DNA of 64,000 bases, taken from positions 60,474,899 through 60,538,898 of the forward strand of contig OZ034968.1 in assembly GCA_964030785.1 (NCBI GenBank). The letters are read 5' to 3'. Position 1 is the first letter of the stretch. The number at the start of each line of letters is the position of its first letter. Source of the DNA: Siderastrea siderea (Eukaryota; Cnidaria; Anthozoa; Scleractinia; Rhizangiidae). Shown one piece after another: positions 22,561-34,262 of the stretch. The notes under the pieces were generated by a model. The model saw nothing but the letters and a program-made list of their open reading frames with translations. It made no database searches and had not been told where the DNA came from. Made by a program: the position numbers and the translations under genes.

Positions 22561-22696
22561 CTGTTCACAGCAATCTTAAGCAATTTTTTCTTTACAACAA
22601 GCAAGCCGAGTAAATACGATCTTTGGGAATAAAATAAACTTTTTTTTATCAGTCACCAGCAGCAGAGCGTATTAATTGCATGTCAGATGGAGTTTT

Positions 22697-23108
22697 ATTT
22701 TTTTCTCAGCGCGTGAGCGGGCAAGATGAACCAAATCCTGCAATCTGATTGGTTCCGGGAGCGGGCGGAATTTTCCGATCTTGACCGATATTGCTTTCTG
22801 TGATTTCTGAGTTTTAACAGAGTAAAAAAGCGTATTTTGCTGCTCTGGTGTCACAAACGGCTTCGTTTCATGGTTCATTTTACGCGCGCTTGCAAAACGT
22901 TGCTTTCCGAAAACAACAAGACACGTTTAACTTTTGAAAAACAACAAGAAAAAAATAAAAATATTATTTGCCGGCCTTGGTCGGTCCGTATTGAGAAAAA
23001 CTGTGCCCTCGGTCTTGAGCACGGCCCTCGGCCTGCGGCCTCGGACCGTACTCAAGACCTCTGGCACAGTTTTTCTCAATACGGACCTCCCGGCCGGCAA
23101 ATAATATA
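22697..23108. mobile_element. Inserted repeat with a 3' hairpin
   Basis: Relative to segment 1, extra DNA lies between GGAGTTTTATTTT (22690) and TATTCACTCAGT (23110). Its last 148 bp form a long foldback (ends TATTATTTGCCGGCC and its inverse, core AGAAAAACTGTGCC...GGCACAGTTTTTCT). The boundaries of the 5' part (22697-22960) are approximate. Confidence 0.7.
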
Positions 23109-23600
23109 TATGTATTCACTCAGTCTCTAGCAGTGTGAAAACATTACGCTAATAACACTCCATCAAAGGCAGCCTTCTACTCTCTGTACACGGCGATTCT
23201 AGACACTCTCGTGGCATCTCTGGCCAAGGGAGGGTGACAATCCTTTCAGAACTCTACCTGCTCAACATTGGCGTAATCCCCATCATGATTTGTGACCTCA
23301 GTGCAGTGGTCAACATTGCGCCTTACGAGCGCTACTTCGCTTCCGACGATTCTCGAATTTTAGACTGTTCAACCCAAAGCTATCTTAAGAATTTTCTTTC
23401 GTCAAGCAAGGTGAATAAACAGGACCGTTTTGAGCGAATACCTACGATCTTTGAGGTAAAAAAAAGACTTGTTTTTCAGTCAGCAGCAAAGCAGTGTATG
23501 ATTAAATTGTCAGATGGAGTTTTATTTTCTCGATCTCTATAAAAACATTACACTAATTATTTCCATATAGCACCGCGATTTTAGACATTCTTGAGGTGGA

Positions 23601-25777
23601 TTAAACCAGGCGAGAGAGACGAGCCTGTGAGATCTCTTGCCGCTCGACATTGTTGTAATTCAACATTCGACAATGCTGTGGTCAACACAGAGAAATCCTG
23701 GCATCGTGACAGCTGTGGGATTCTCGGGTTTTGCTCTGCAAAGGAACACAGCAACAGAGATGAGATGAGCGACAATGTTGGCGGTACGGGGTTTCTTTAG
23801 AGAAAAAGGTGAAATTCGAAAATAATACTCAGCCTCCGAAAATTGAAGAAAAAACCCTCAAATATTAGAAGTGAACATCCTGCCGATAATAACCTCACTC
23901 CTTCTTCCCTGCACGTGCCCCAGAATAGGGTAAGCTGTTGAGCTGACTCCATTTACTTCTCATAAGAAAAGTAAAACGGCCATTTTAGGTTCCACGTATA
24001 AGTACATAACACGGTAATTCAACTGAGCTTACGAAAATATCACGGCCTATTACAAGTCGGCGGTCCTCGTCGTACCTTTTACTGTGTTTTAATTTTTAAG
24101 CGATTACCGTTGGAGATTTAACATACGTACGTACAAAATCCTCGTTAGAACTAGCATCTCCTGGATGTCAGTCGAATAAAAGTAAATGAGGGTGAGGAAT
24201 TATCTGGGAAGGGAGAAAAATATACGCCTCTTTAAACAGCAGTTATTCTCAGAGTCACTTACTTATAAATTGGTTTGAAGTGGTTTGAGTACACCCACCT
24301 AATTCAAGTTTCGAGTCGTCACGGTTTTCACCCAACAGACAATTTTGTTTCACGTACAGCCTCTTCGCGACTGGCATTCATTCCACTCCCTCGCATAATA
24401 GGTGCATTTGCATGCATTTGGAGAAAAGTTCACGCCCACAACCTGTACTTGACATAGTGGTAACAGTTGCCTTTCATTCTATTGACACAAAAAATGATAC
24501 TACAATGTCAGCTTGGGCGATAAATTTATTTATCTCATAGTGCTTGCTTAAAAGACGGGTGGATCGCCGATAATCTAGCTAGGATACAGGTGATCATTAC
24601 AGTGAACGCTGCCGAGCGATACGTCGCTCTGGTTTAGCTTGCCATGCTGTACAGAGTGGCTCTAACGTACATAAAAAATGAAAGCTAGCGAGTAGCTTTT
24701 TACCCTGGGAACGTTCAGTTCAATACGTTACAAAATGATTTGGTCCGGAGAATTTTACCCTGTTTCAAGCCCAGGTATTCCTGTGAGTGGAATAAACACA
24801 ACAGAAATACTCACAGTTTGCAACTCATATTGATATTCCCCCATACTAAAAAGCCTGTTTGTAATAGTCAGGTATGTCTGCAGGGCGTTCAACGAAGGGT
24901 TTGCTGCCGTACATACACATAGGAAACGGCATTCCCTAACAAACTAACGAGGGCTTACCTTAAGTGACAAACAAAGACCTCCATGCTTTGAAAGCCCCTA
25001 AAGCATAACACAAAATGGTGGAATATAATCATCAACAGTATTCCCGAGTCACAAGTTTTTTGATTCCAATTGACCCTCCCTCTTAAATGGAATACCTATA
25101 GAAACACAAGAGCAGCTTAGGGTCAAATAGAGATTTCCACGAAACCTTTGTTTGGTTGTTACCGCGATGACACCTTTAAAAGGACAAAAGTTTAGGATCC
25201 ATGTGCGTAAAAACTGCTGCAATACCACTGCTACTGCTGCAATACTTGCTGCAATCCCATTTTTCTCTTTTTGTACTGTTATGTAATAGCTGCGTTTTTC
25301 ATTTCACAACGAAGCCAACAAAACTAAATAAAACACCGAGATACAAAAGCTAAGGCAACTTACGATCAGCTAGAGGTTTCTATACAATCTCAACATCACT
25401 AAAACATAAAAGCTTAAGATCCTTTAAGGTAAAAACTTAGTTAAACTTGCCAACAGTGCCACCTCTTCTCCCTTTACAAGTACTGTTACGTAATGTAAGT
25501 TATGTAATAGCTGAATTTTTACATTTTGCGGTAAAGCTAATAAAGCAACAAAATTAAATAACATAACTAAATACTTAAGTGATTCAGCAAATGGCCACTT
25601 GTCGACCACTGCAACCTCCACTTGATTTAAAACATAACATTTTAAGGTCCCCGTATCTGAAAAACGACTCAACTTACTCAAGCGGTTTGCCCCTGGTGTT
25701 ACCCTCAGAGTGAAGAGGTGGCCATTTGTACAGCCCTTCGAGTGGAGTTTGGTTATCATCTCTTTCTAAATCCTACT
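23601..25777 (-). pseudogene. GFP-like fluorescent-protein pseudogene, copy 2
   Basis: Exon 2 is at 25678-25777 (KLHSKGCTNGHLF, with an in-frame TAG near its start and a 1-nt loss near the end; donor GTAAGT kept). Exon 4 is at 24263-24478: it starts RMKGNCYHY, then shifts frame, with a 10-bp-scale insertion (GCATGCA repeat); donor kept. The terminal exon is at 23601-23735 (MPGFLCVDHSIVEC then a stop). AATAAA is at 23521-23526 (minus). All splice sites look usable although the coding frame is gone, as expected for decay after duplication. No chromophore exon was seen between 24479 and 25677. Confidence 0.83.
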
Positions 25778-26059
25778 CTGCTTAATAAAAACATAAAATA
25801 AAAGCAACAGACAAGTTAGAAATGTGAGCGTCATTTCACAACAGCGTGAGGAGGTGCCAAATTAATTTACATCGCAATTATGTCAGCTTGCTTTTTTTTT
25901 TGGATGACTATCTAACTAGGTGGCGACCTCTGCCATTACTGGATTAGTTCTGTTGAAATGTTTTAACAGAAGATAAACTGGACAGCTGAGATAAGAAAGG
26001 AAGTCATTAAAAATACCTCTTTGAATGAATGTGTGACAGAGAAACTGACAGACAGAGCC

Positions 26060-26340
26060 CAGGGGGGTACTCTGTGAATTTTTGGGTGGGGTTGAGCCAC
26101 TGGGACTGAGGCATTGTGAAACACAACATATACAACTCCTGAGACTACACCGAACAAAAAGCTCTACCTCATCTCAGACTAACTGAGTGACAACTCCTAT
26201 TCTAGACTCAAGTTTCCAAACAACTGATCAGTTTCCTGATAAATTATTGAACCCTGCTCAAGATCAAAACTCTCTGATTCCTATACCCTATCCCAGACTA
26301 AACTGCTTGAAAACCATAAATTTTCACAGCAGCATCTCCC
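26060..26340. repeat. Dispersed repeat, GGGGTACTCT family, copy 2
   Basis: Same opening as at 19068. It ends with CCCAGACTAAACTGCTTGAAAA, the intact version of a site that is interrupted by another MITE at 48866-49142. Confidence 0.7.
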
Positions 26341-27416
26341 CATCAGGCATGCCAAAATATGCAGGTAGTGTTTTGCTGCCTGCAGTCAGTTGCTAGTTAC
26401 TTCGCACCGCATTTTTTAGGAACCTCCTGGCAGGGGACACAGTCCCTGCTGCCTACTACATCCATGCTGCTAATGCCTACTACAACTCATTTTGACAGGA
26501 CTGCCATGCCCACATGGCCTAGGTGGCATTCTGTAAGGGTAACACCAAAGATCTTTGGTGTGTATTTCAGTTTTTTGGCATATAGTGTCTTATAAGACGT
26601 AACTGTTTCTTCGGCATAGAATGCACCTAGGCACATGGCTTATATATGGAGTAACCTTACCCCCTCCCCCCCCCCCCCCCTTCCTTGGGAGACACAGAGA
26701 GAGAGAAATCAAACCACAATTCACTCATTTTAGATAGCTTCTAGATTGCAAATATAAATGTGCAGAAATTTGCTGCCTATCAGCTTCTATTACTGTCTTG
26801 CTGTTCCTGTGTTATGAAACAATAGTCACGTGTAAGCAGTTAGAGAAATACGTGATGTTGCTGGTGGTAATTATTACGTTATCAAAATATTTCCCACTTA
26901 AAGCGGATGCCCGCTTTTAACCTTAAAACTTTAATAACCAGAGGCCGTTTATTTTCATAATTTTGTCGCAAGTGCTTTGATTTTGAGACATCTTGGATCG
27001 ATGGCTTCTAGATTTTACTAGATTAAGCCTGAGCAGTTATTTTCATCTTGATGTTGCTATGTTTAATATGGAACTATATTTTCCCAACTACGTGAAGGCG
27101 TATTCACTGGAGTCGGTACTGTCATTTCGCTGAGTCTAAGTACATCAATGTTTTCACGCTTCCAGCCATCATTCATTCATACCTCTGTTTCCCTTGCGTG
27201 TCCTACTGTGGTGCAGCATTATTTCAAAAGTCTTTGACGTGAACAAGGAAACGTGCTTTCCGGTGTAATTTTGCCCTGTATGACACTTGATCGGCCGCCA
27301 TCTTGTTTTTACCCACTAGTGCAATAATTTGCAGGCGCAGGAATCGCCTGTTATATCGTCCCATGGGGGTTGTCAGTTTTCAAAATGGCTGTCAGCAAAC
27401 TGATTTGATCAACCTC

Positions 27417-27760
27417 CCGCGTGGGGGGGGGGGGGGGGGACAAAGATTTAGGAGAGGCTGTGCGCACTTCTTGAAACCTTTGCCCTATTTCAGACCAAAA
27501 TATGCGATTTTCCTTACTCTATTTCGGACCTTACCCAAATTTCGATACCTTATTTTAGACCAGATCTTAACCCTATTTCGTTTGCGTAAACATTTGAGAG
27601 GGGCTTCAAATTCCCAGCGTTAATTAAACCTCATTTTTTGGGGGAAGAAAGTTAAAAAAAAGACAGCTTCTTGTAAGAACCATGCCAGATCGCATATCAG
27701 AGTGCACAAACCTCACCCAATTTCAGACCAAAACGATCAACGTAAGCTTCTAAATTTTCG
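27417..27760 (+). repeat. Dispersed repeat, CCCTATTTCAGACC family, copy 1
   Basis: Contains GGGGGGGG, then TTTGCCCTATTTCAGACC, CAAAATATG(C/T)(G/T)ATTTTCC, AAACATTTGAGA(G/A)GGGCTTC and AGAGTGCACAAACCTCACCC in the same order as at 29640-30045. The open frames inside it are not genes. Confidence 0.8.
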
Positions 27761-28054
27761 GATCGACGTTTAAAAGTCGTCAAACGCCCGAAAACAAAAA
27801 GTATAAGAACATTAAAATGCCCATTTTTTAAAATAAAACTTATAGATCGATGTCTTCCACGCTATCAAACTTCTTATCAAAACTGAGTTGTCAGGTGACT
27901 ACTTTCCAATGGGACTACTGCGGACAACGAAACCTAACCTAATGACATTTTGCAAAAAAGAATCCCGCCAGAATTTCATGGTCGAGACACTTTATTGACT
28001 TAAAACGGATGGGTTCGAAGAACTGAAGGTGGAATTTCGGTTGTTTCCATTCTG

Positions 28055-28400
28055 CGTCTGTACCCCCCAGGGGGGGGGCACTTAAGGGAAGCCCCTGTTT
28101 AAGACAAAATCCGTTCATTTCGCTACCCTGTTTAAGAGAAGGGACCTCTACATATCGCTTGTGTTCTGCGTTTTTCTTTCTGCCTTGTTTTTCATTTCCC
28201 ATTCAGACAGTATTTTTTATACATATGAATGACATCATAGAAATAGATTTAAAAGGAATGTTGGTACCCACATGTAGGGTTCAAGGCTTTCAATCGAGAA
28301 AGACACCCTGTTCAAGACACTAAGTAGTGAAATTTAAGACGCAAGACCCTGAAAACCATACCCTGTTAAGCGGCACATACCCGTTTAGGCCAAATTAGGG
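28055..28400. repeat. Related CCCTGTTTAAGAC repeat
   Basis: CCCAGGGGGGGGGCACTTAA is followed by repeated CCCTGTTTAAGA/CCCTGTTCAAGACAC motifs, a design like the neighbouring CCCTATTTCAGACC repeats but in its own sequence. Coding is unlikely. Confidence 0.5.
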
Positions 28401-29639
28401 AGTGCCTTCCCCGAGGTCTGATACTGCTTTGACTTTCTTTGTCTAAGCAGATATAGTTGTCAATCTATGACTGAAAACTTGTTCACTTGAATCGTTAACG
28501 AATAAACTAGTCGGTGAGACTATATATTGTACGCTTGACTGTCGTGAAATCAGGGAAACCTGAATTGTTGCGGAGACAAGCAGCTAGGGCGACGATCTCA
28601 ATGATAACTCAGTATAGTGTTACTGGTTACTACTGAAAATGGCTGACTTTTCCTCTTTTGAATTGTTTGCGTGATCTAATAAAGCTTCCAAAATAACGGA
28701 AACAGAACGCCTCCGAAAGGTTTGAATTTTACCAAAGATTTAAACAGTTTAAACGGCGATTTAACACAGACTGCATGGTTAATCAAGTTTTCCATCAATT
28801 AATAGCGCTGGCAAAATCGTAAAACCAAAACTAAAGTAATCATGCATGGATCAGAGCATACAGTATCTACTGACCTGTTTCACGTCCAGTTACGAATTTT
28901 TTTTCTACATTCTATGAATGAATTTACATCACAGCTTTATACTTTCTAAACTTTGATAGAAAACCACTAACACGAACTGCACTTTTGCTAAATTTAAAAA
29001 AAAACATTACAAATTTGTTGTATGAATGAACATTAGAATGGTGAAAAAACAAAGCATCGGCCATAATGAGCAGTGATACTTTTTTTATGAACAGTGAAAT
29101 TGATATTGATAGTCGTCCCATTTTGTTTCACTTTAAACCAGAAAAACACTTCGAGTGCATATTTCTGGAAACAAAACTGTCTGCTGTATCTGCTTATTCT
29201 GTAATCGCCTTTCCAAAAAGTTAATAATTTTAACATAAATTTCCCTCTTGTCGAACCAAATTTTGTCAATTACTTTTCTTTCTGTAAAAAAAAAGATAAA
29301 CAAATTTTAAAATTGCTGACTCGTGAATGCCAAATTGTGAACAGATGATTAACTTTTGGTTGCTACAAAAAGTGTGTGCGTGATCAGGTGATTGACCGTT
29401 TTAATGCAATCAGCTCTGTTTTTCTGCACTTCTTGGCTTTGCTTCAACAACGTCATTTGTAATGCTAACAGATAATAAAGATAATAAATAAAAATAATGT
29501 ACTTGGACCGGAAGGAAAGCCGATTGAAGTGGATAACCCGGGTTAAACGTTGGCCGAGGTTTCCGTTTATCAGAACTGTTAATTTGAGGAGCTCATGTTG
29601 CCAAAGTTATGAAACAGCATTAAAAATTTACACTAAACC

Positions 29640-30045
29640 CCAAGGGGGGGGGGGGGTATTTCCCGAAGATTTAGGTGGGGTGTGCGGCTTGCGTCTGGAA
29701 ACCCTTACCCTATTTCAGACCAAAATATGTTATTTTCCCTACCCTATTTCAGACCTGTCCCAAAATTTGATGCCCTATTTCAGACCAGACCCTAACCTTA
29801 TTTCGTTTGCATAAACATTTGAGAAGGGCTTCAAATATATTCCCAACATTTATCAAACCTCAGTTCTTTGGAGAAGAAAATTAACAAAAAGATAGCTTCT
29901 TGTAAGAACCATACCAGATCCCATATCAGAGTGCACAAACCTCACCCTATTTCAGACCAAAATGGTCAAAATCTATACCCTATTTCAGACCAAAGGCTCA
30001 AAAACCATAAACTTTGGCGCCGCACATACCTATATAGCTTTTATA
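29640..30045 (+). repeat. Dispersed repeat, CCCTATTTCAGACC family, copy 2
   Basis: Same order of blocks as at 27417-27760, with four copies of ACCCTATTTCAGACC(A/T). It ends with GCCGCACATACC and a G/C-rich edge (GGGAGCCCCCCCGCCCCCGG), which may be the inverted terminus. Confidence 0.8.
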
Positions 30046-30357
30046 AGGGAGCCCCCCCGCCCCCGGGCACTAAACCTGCCAAAGCCCCGTTTCTCGAAAG
30101 TACCCGATAACGTTTCGGGCCCGGAAAGCTATTTTATGTGCCGTAAGACTTACCTTATAGATTCAAATTTTGTTGGTTTTTAAAGCCAGTGAGAAGTAAA
30201 ATTCTCAGTTGACGAAACAAGTCGAGGGTTTGGGGGCTAAAAGCTGCACCATCATTCTATAGATTTTGATTTTAAAATATAGCTCCGGGCCCGAAAAGTT
30301 GCCGGGACTTTCGAAAAACGGACCCCAGATTAGCTGAATCCTGCTTTGCACAGTTAA

Positions 30358-32144
30358 GAGCAGTTCTCTGAGATAGTGAAGCAAAGTTGGAAATGAAAAA
30401 TTTTAACCCCCCCTCGTCATTTTTTGTGTGAAGTTAGGTTTGCTGGGGGGATGAACGAAAACAGCCATATAAAGGTCAGCAGATGTGTCGTTGCCTTGGT
30501 AACTGCAATCAATCCTGCTACCCTCAAAGTCATGTTTTGAGCAAAAATTTTACCCTTAAAAAGCAAAAATAAACTGGTCTGGTTCTCGTGTGAATGTGAA
30601 TCAACTAAGATAAAAATTCCCCAAGGAGAAGCTCCATTCCTCTAGTTTCTAAAACTTAATGTTAAAGTATTTTGACCTTTATAAACGTGCTAAAATTGAT
30701 CGCTGGACCAGGTTACCTTTCGGCCATTTTGACAATCCGCCAAAACAAACACAACCTTTTTCGCAATTTCTCCCAAAGTGTTCTTTTCCCAGCAACCAAA
30801 TTAGCATCAGCGTTTACATGGATACTTAAAATTCTAAGTATCTTAAAATCTTTTTGGGGAAAACTACATTATAACCATGTCCGTTGAGCACATTTGGGAG
30901 AGAATTTCGGTAGTGTAGCACCTCTGTTTGTGTTTTATTCTTTGACCGTTCATCCGGTCAGCAGTCTTGCCCTCTCATTTCCGGTCTACACGTTTTGTCG
31001 ATGTCAACAACAAGTTCATGGCTTCTCAAACGCAATGTCCTGCTCTATTATAGCCAGATACATATATTCGATCGTTACAGGCATGCAGTTGCTGAGTATA
31101 GTATTCGTGATTCGACAATTTAGCTTCCTGGATGGATTTTATTGGCGATTTTCAGTGCTTCGACGGCAGAAACCACAAATATAATCAGTGTGTTTTGATC
31201 TGCTCAATGGTCCTTTTACAAGTATCTGCGGACAAATACGCCATCATCTGTGCTTTAAATCACCGATACGTGGATAGGATGGGGGACACTGTTAGATTTA
31301 ACTTGAATGCAAGATGCTGTGCTAGATTTGGTCAAGAAAACGGAGCGAGTGTAGGAGAAACACACGCGATCAATGCATCTGTATAAATTGGCAAGACTCA
31401 CAAGGTAGGCTCTGTATCAATTCCTATTTTATCCAAACTCGTGCAACGAAAACCTTATAAATCAAAGTAAGTTTACAGACAAGATTGTAAAGAATACCTT
31501 TGAAGCTTGAAAGGTCTATCCAAAGATTTTCTGGGCGAAAGAATGGAACCTGAAAATGGCCACTTTTGACATTCATTCAAATCTTCCTCAAATGTGCTCA
31601 AAGGCCATGGCCATAATACACAGGTTTCCCCAAAACGATTTTATAATATTTAGAATCCCTAGTATCCGTGTAAACTCTGATGCTAATTTGGTTGCTGGGA
31701 AAAGAATACTTTGGGAGAAATTGCGAAAAAGGTTATACTTGTTTTGGCGTATTGTCAAAATGGCCGAAAGGTAACCTGGTCCAGCGATCAATTTTAGCAC
31801 GTTTATAAAAGTCAAAATACTTTAACATCAAGTTTTAGAAACTAGAGGAATGGAACTTCTCCCTGGCGAATTGTTACTTTAGTTGGTTTACATTCACCCG
31901 AGAACCAGACCAGTTTATTTTTGCTTTTTAAGGGTAAAATTTTCGCTCAAAATATAAGACTTTGAGGCACCCTGACTTTGAGGGTAGCATGATTGATTGC
32001 GGTTACCATGGCAACGACACATCTGCTGACCTTTATATGGCTGTTTTCGTTCATCCCCCGAGGCAACCTAACTTCACACAAAAAATGACGGGGGGTTAAA
32101 ACTTTTCATTTCCAACTTTGCTACACTTTCTCAGAGAACTACTC
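30358..32144. mobile_element. TTAA-flanked foldback transposon with ~550-bp inverted arms
   Basis: The left arm at about 30358-30905 and the right arm at about 31575-32144 are inverted copies; both translate to the same spurious peptide (MTFINVLKLIAGPGYLSAIL). The tips are GAG(C)AGTTCTCTGAGA, and TTAA stands at both edges (30354-30357, 32145-32148). The 670-bp centre has no transposase motif. TTAA duplication again points to piggyBac-type mobilisation. It ends about 250 bp upstream of the TATA box of the plus-strand GFP-like gene. Confidence 0.85.
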
Positions 32145-32354
32145 TTAAGCCCTGAAATAAGGCCACTGAAATCTAAAATTTACAGTTACAATACATTTAC
32201 CAAGATGGAGACAAAGCTCTTTGTTCCGAACGACAAAATGTTAACGTGCTTCGTAACAAGAGATCCAGAGATAAAAACAATCTGTGTTGTCATCCGTCCA
32301 AAGTTCATTTCCTGGAGTGAAAATAATCTTTGTACTTTTGTCGTCTTTTCGTCT

Positions 32355-32399
32355 ATTGGATAATCCGCCAAGTGGGCGTAGCATCTCGCATTTTATAAG
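32355..32399 (+). promoter_or_regulatory. Promoter of the plus-strand GFP-like gene
   Basis: An ATTGG (inverted CCAAT) lies at 32355-32359 and TATAAG at 32394-32399, with the candidate start ATG 91 bp downstream of the TATA box. Transcription would begin near 32424. Spacing is normal for an animal TATA promoter. Confidence 0.6.
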
Positions 32400-32489
32400 C
32401 ACAACGCACAAGTACACTCCCGGCAGTACGCATACTCTGAAGGAGTCCGGCATAGGTTTTCATAGACCAAGGCTTGCATCCTCATCATC

Positions 32490-34147
32490 ATGGTATGAAA
32501 AATAAGATAGTTTGAATTCATTCAGTGAGGTACAGGGCGCAAAGAATTTCACTGACCAGATCGTTTTCATATTGTTACACTTTACGTTGTTTGTATTTCA
32601 GCCAAAAAAGATTTGCCCGCCAAAAAATTGAGTTGACTTGGGATGAAATTTTATTTTACTCCACCTGGCACCCTTGTAGTAAAAATTGGTCGCACTTGTA
32701 AGTTTCCTGATACCTTCATTTTATGTTTTATTCAACAGAGTAAGATTGCCAACGAGATGAACACCAAAGTCCATTTGGAGGGCTGTATAAACGGCCACCC
32801 CTTCACGGTGGAAGGTGAAGGCAGGGGCAAACCGTTTGAGTAAGTTGGAGTCAGTTTCTAAACACATGGAATTTAAAATGCTGTTTTAATTTAATGGTGT
32901 TGAGACTACAGCGGTCAACAAAGTGGCTAGTTGCTATGCCCTTAACCGCCCATAGCTTTTATTAGTCACTTTCTAGAGTTATTAGTTTCGCCGCGAAATT
33001 GAAAAATTCGTGATCATCACCAGCTATGTCACAGATCAAAGGAAGAGAGGAAAGGCTTTGTGGCAAGTTAAAGTAAGATCTTGTAAACGTTCGTGGATAA
33101 ACCTTTTGCAGAAACATTTATTTAGCCTCAAGTCACCCTAGTAACTTTCTAACAGGTATTTTCTTTAGTTTTCTAATAGCTCTGTTGAGAAATGAAAAAT
33201 TCAATTATTACGCAATACCACCAAGAAGAGAGAAATAGTATTTTGGCAAGTTAAAGTTAGAGTTTAGATTTATGAATGGTAAACTACTGTCTTTTTAAGC
33301 GCGTTGAGATTGCAGTAATAGCCCAAGCAATAATTTGGGGAAACCTTTATTTAGCTCTAGCTAAGTCACGCTATGCCTTTTTTATAGTCAATTTATTTTT
33401 TATTTCTATTAACTTCGCTGCGGAGTTCAACCATTACGTAACGATACAAATGCTGGGAGAGAAAGAAAAGACATTATGGTGCAGGGTTACCGAAACAGCT
33501 TGCGCGAGAGGGTCAAAAACAGAAAAACTTCGACCCATGTTAAGAGCATACGCCAGCAGTTTTGTGGTTCCCAAAACGTCGGGTCATTCGTTTCGCATGT
33601 TATTTCAGTATGCTTTTGCCTGAGCAGTGTGTTTTCTCGCTTCTAACGTTAAGTTATATTTCAAGTATCTTATCATAATAGGTACTCACGTACGTGTCCA
33701 CTCCGCGGCCGGCACTAACGTGGGAAAGTAACAAACTTAAAATCTACTTCAAGTCACTCAGGAAAAAACGAAAAATGTAAATGAAGCGAGCTAACTAGCC
33801 TCTAACCGGCTGTTGTGGGGCGCGCAGGAGAAGAAGGGGATTATTATCCGCAGGATGTTCGCTTCAGAGTTTGTAAAGGACGGCGGGGGATTACTTCTTC
33901 TTTCGGTACTAGGAGGATTACTTACGAAATGTAACTTTTTTCACGAATGAGACCCTGTACATTCCACATTGTCACTCATCTGATTCCACTTGTTTTGTTC
34001 CTTTGCAGAGCAATGAATCCTGCAGCTGTCAAAATCCCTGGATTTCACTATGCTGACCATCTCCTTGCGATCACCAGGCATGACGCGACTGACACCAATG
34101 TTGAGCATCAGGAGACCTCAAAGGCTCGTCATCCCGTCCTGGCCTGA
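32490..34147 (+). pseudogene. GFP-like gene lacking its central exons, copy 3 (plus strand)
   Basis: Exon 1 ends with ATG at 32490-32492 and a donor GTATGA. Exon 2 is at 32739-32839 ([19 protein letters not shown], then [15 protein letters not shown]) with acceptor TTCAACAG and donor GTAAGT. The terminal exon is at 34009-34147 (NPAAVKIPGFHYADH, TDTNVEHQETSKARHPVLA, stop TGA), acceptor CTTTGCAG. AATAAA is at 34256-34261. All three are open and undamaged. The two middle exons (chromophore region and strands 7-10) are absent from 32840-34008, which instead holds three tandem copies of an intronic repeat. Phases of exon 2 and the terminal exon match, so direct splicing would give an 80-residue protein without a chromophore. 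It is either a pseudogene or a shortened gene; transcription is unknown. Confidence 0.85.
32905..33480 (+). repeat. Triplicated intronic repeat, about 190-bp unit
   Basis: The sequence AATTGAAAAATTC/AATGAAAAATTC, then GAGAGGAAA/GAGAGAAAT and GGCAAGTTAAAGT, recurs in order near 32990, 33190 and 33420. Inverted relatives are in the introns of GFP-like copies 1 and 2 (18290-18530, 25300-25530), so it is an ancient part of intron 2. Confidence 0.65.
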
Positions 34148-34262
34148 TCTGCCACGAGAATGTCCAGTATCGAGTGACGATCAGAGAGAAGTCAGCAACC
34201 TCTCTCATTTTGATGGAGCTAATTAGTGTAATGTTTTATAGCTAGAGAATGAGTAAATAAAC

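Larger units (their letters stand above)
23105..27290. repeat. Paralogous segment 2
   Basis: Collinear with 15540-20350 (see that entry). Between its terminal-exon region and exon 4 it lacks the second terminal exon and the AAT microsatellite that segment 1 carries. Confidence 0.85.

Noticed and set aside
27303..30183. Several 70-110-codon frames
   Set aside because: They translate repeated CCCTATTTCAGACC motifs in two dispersed repeat copies.
30672..31815. Two matching 71- and 75-codon frames on opposite strands
   Set aside because: The match comes from the inverted arms of the foldback element, not from duplicated genes.
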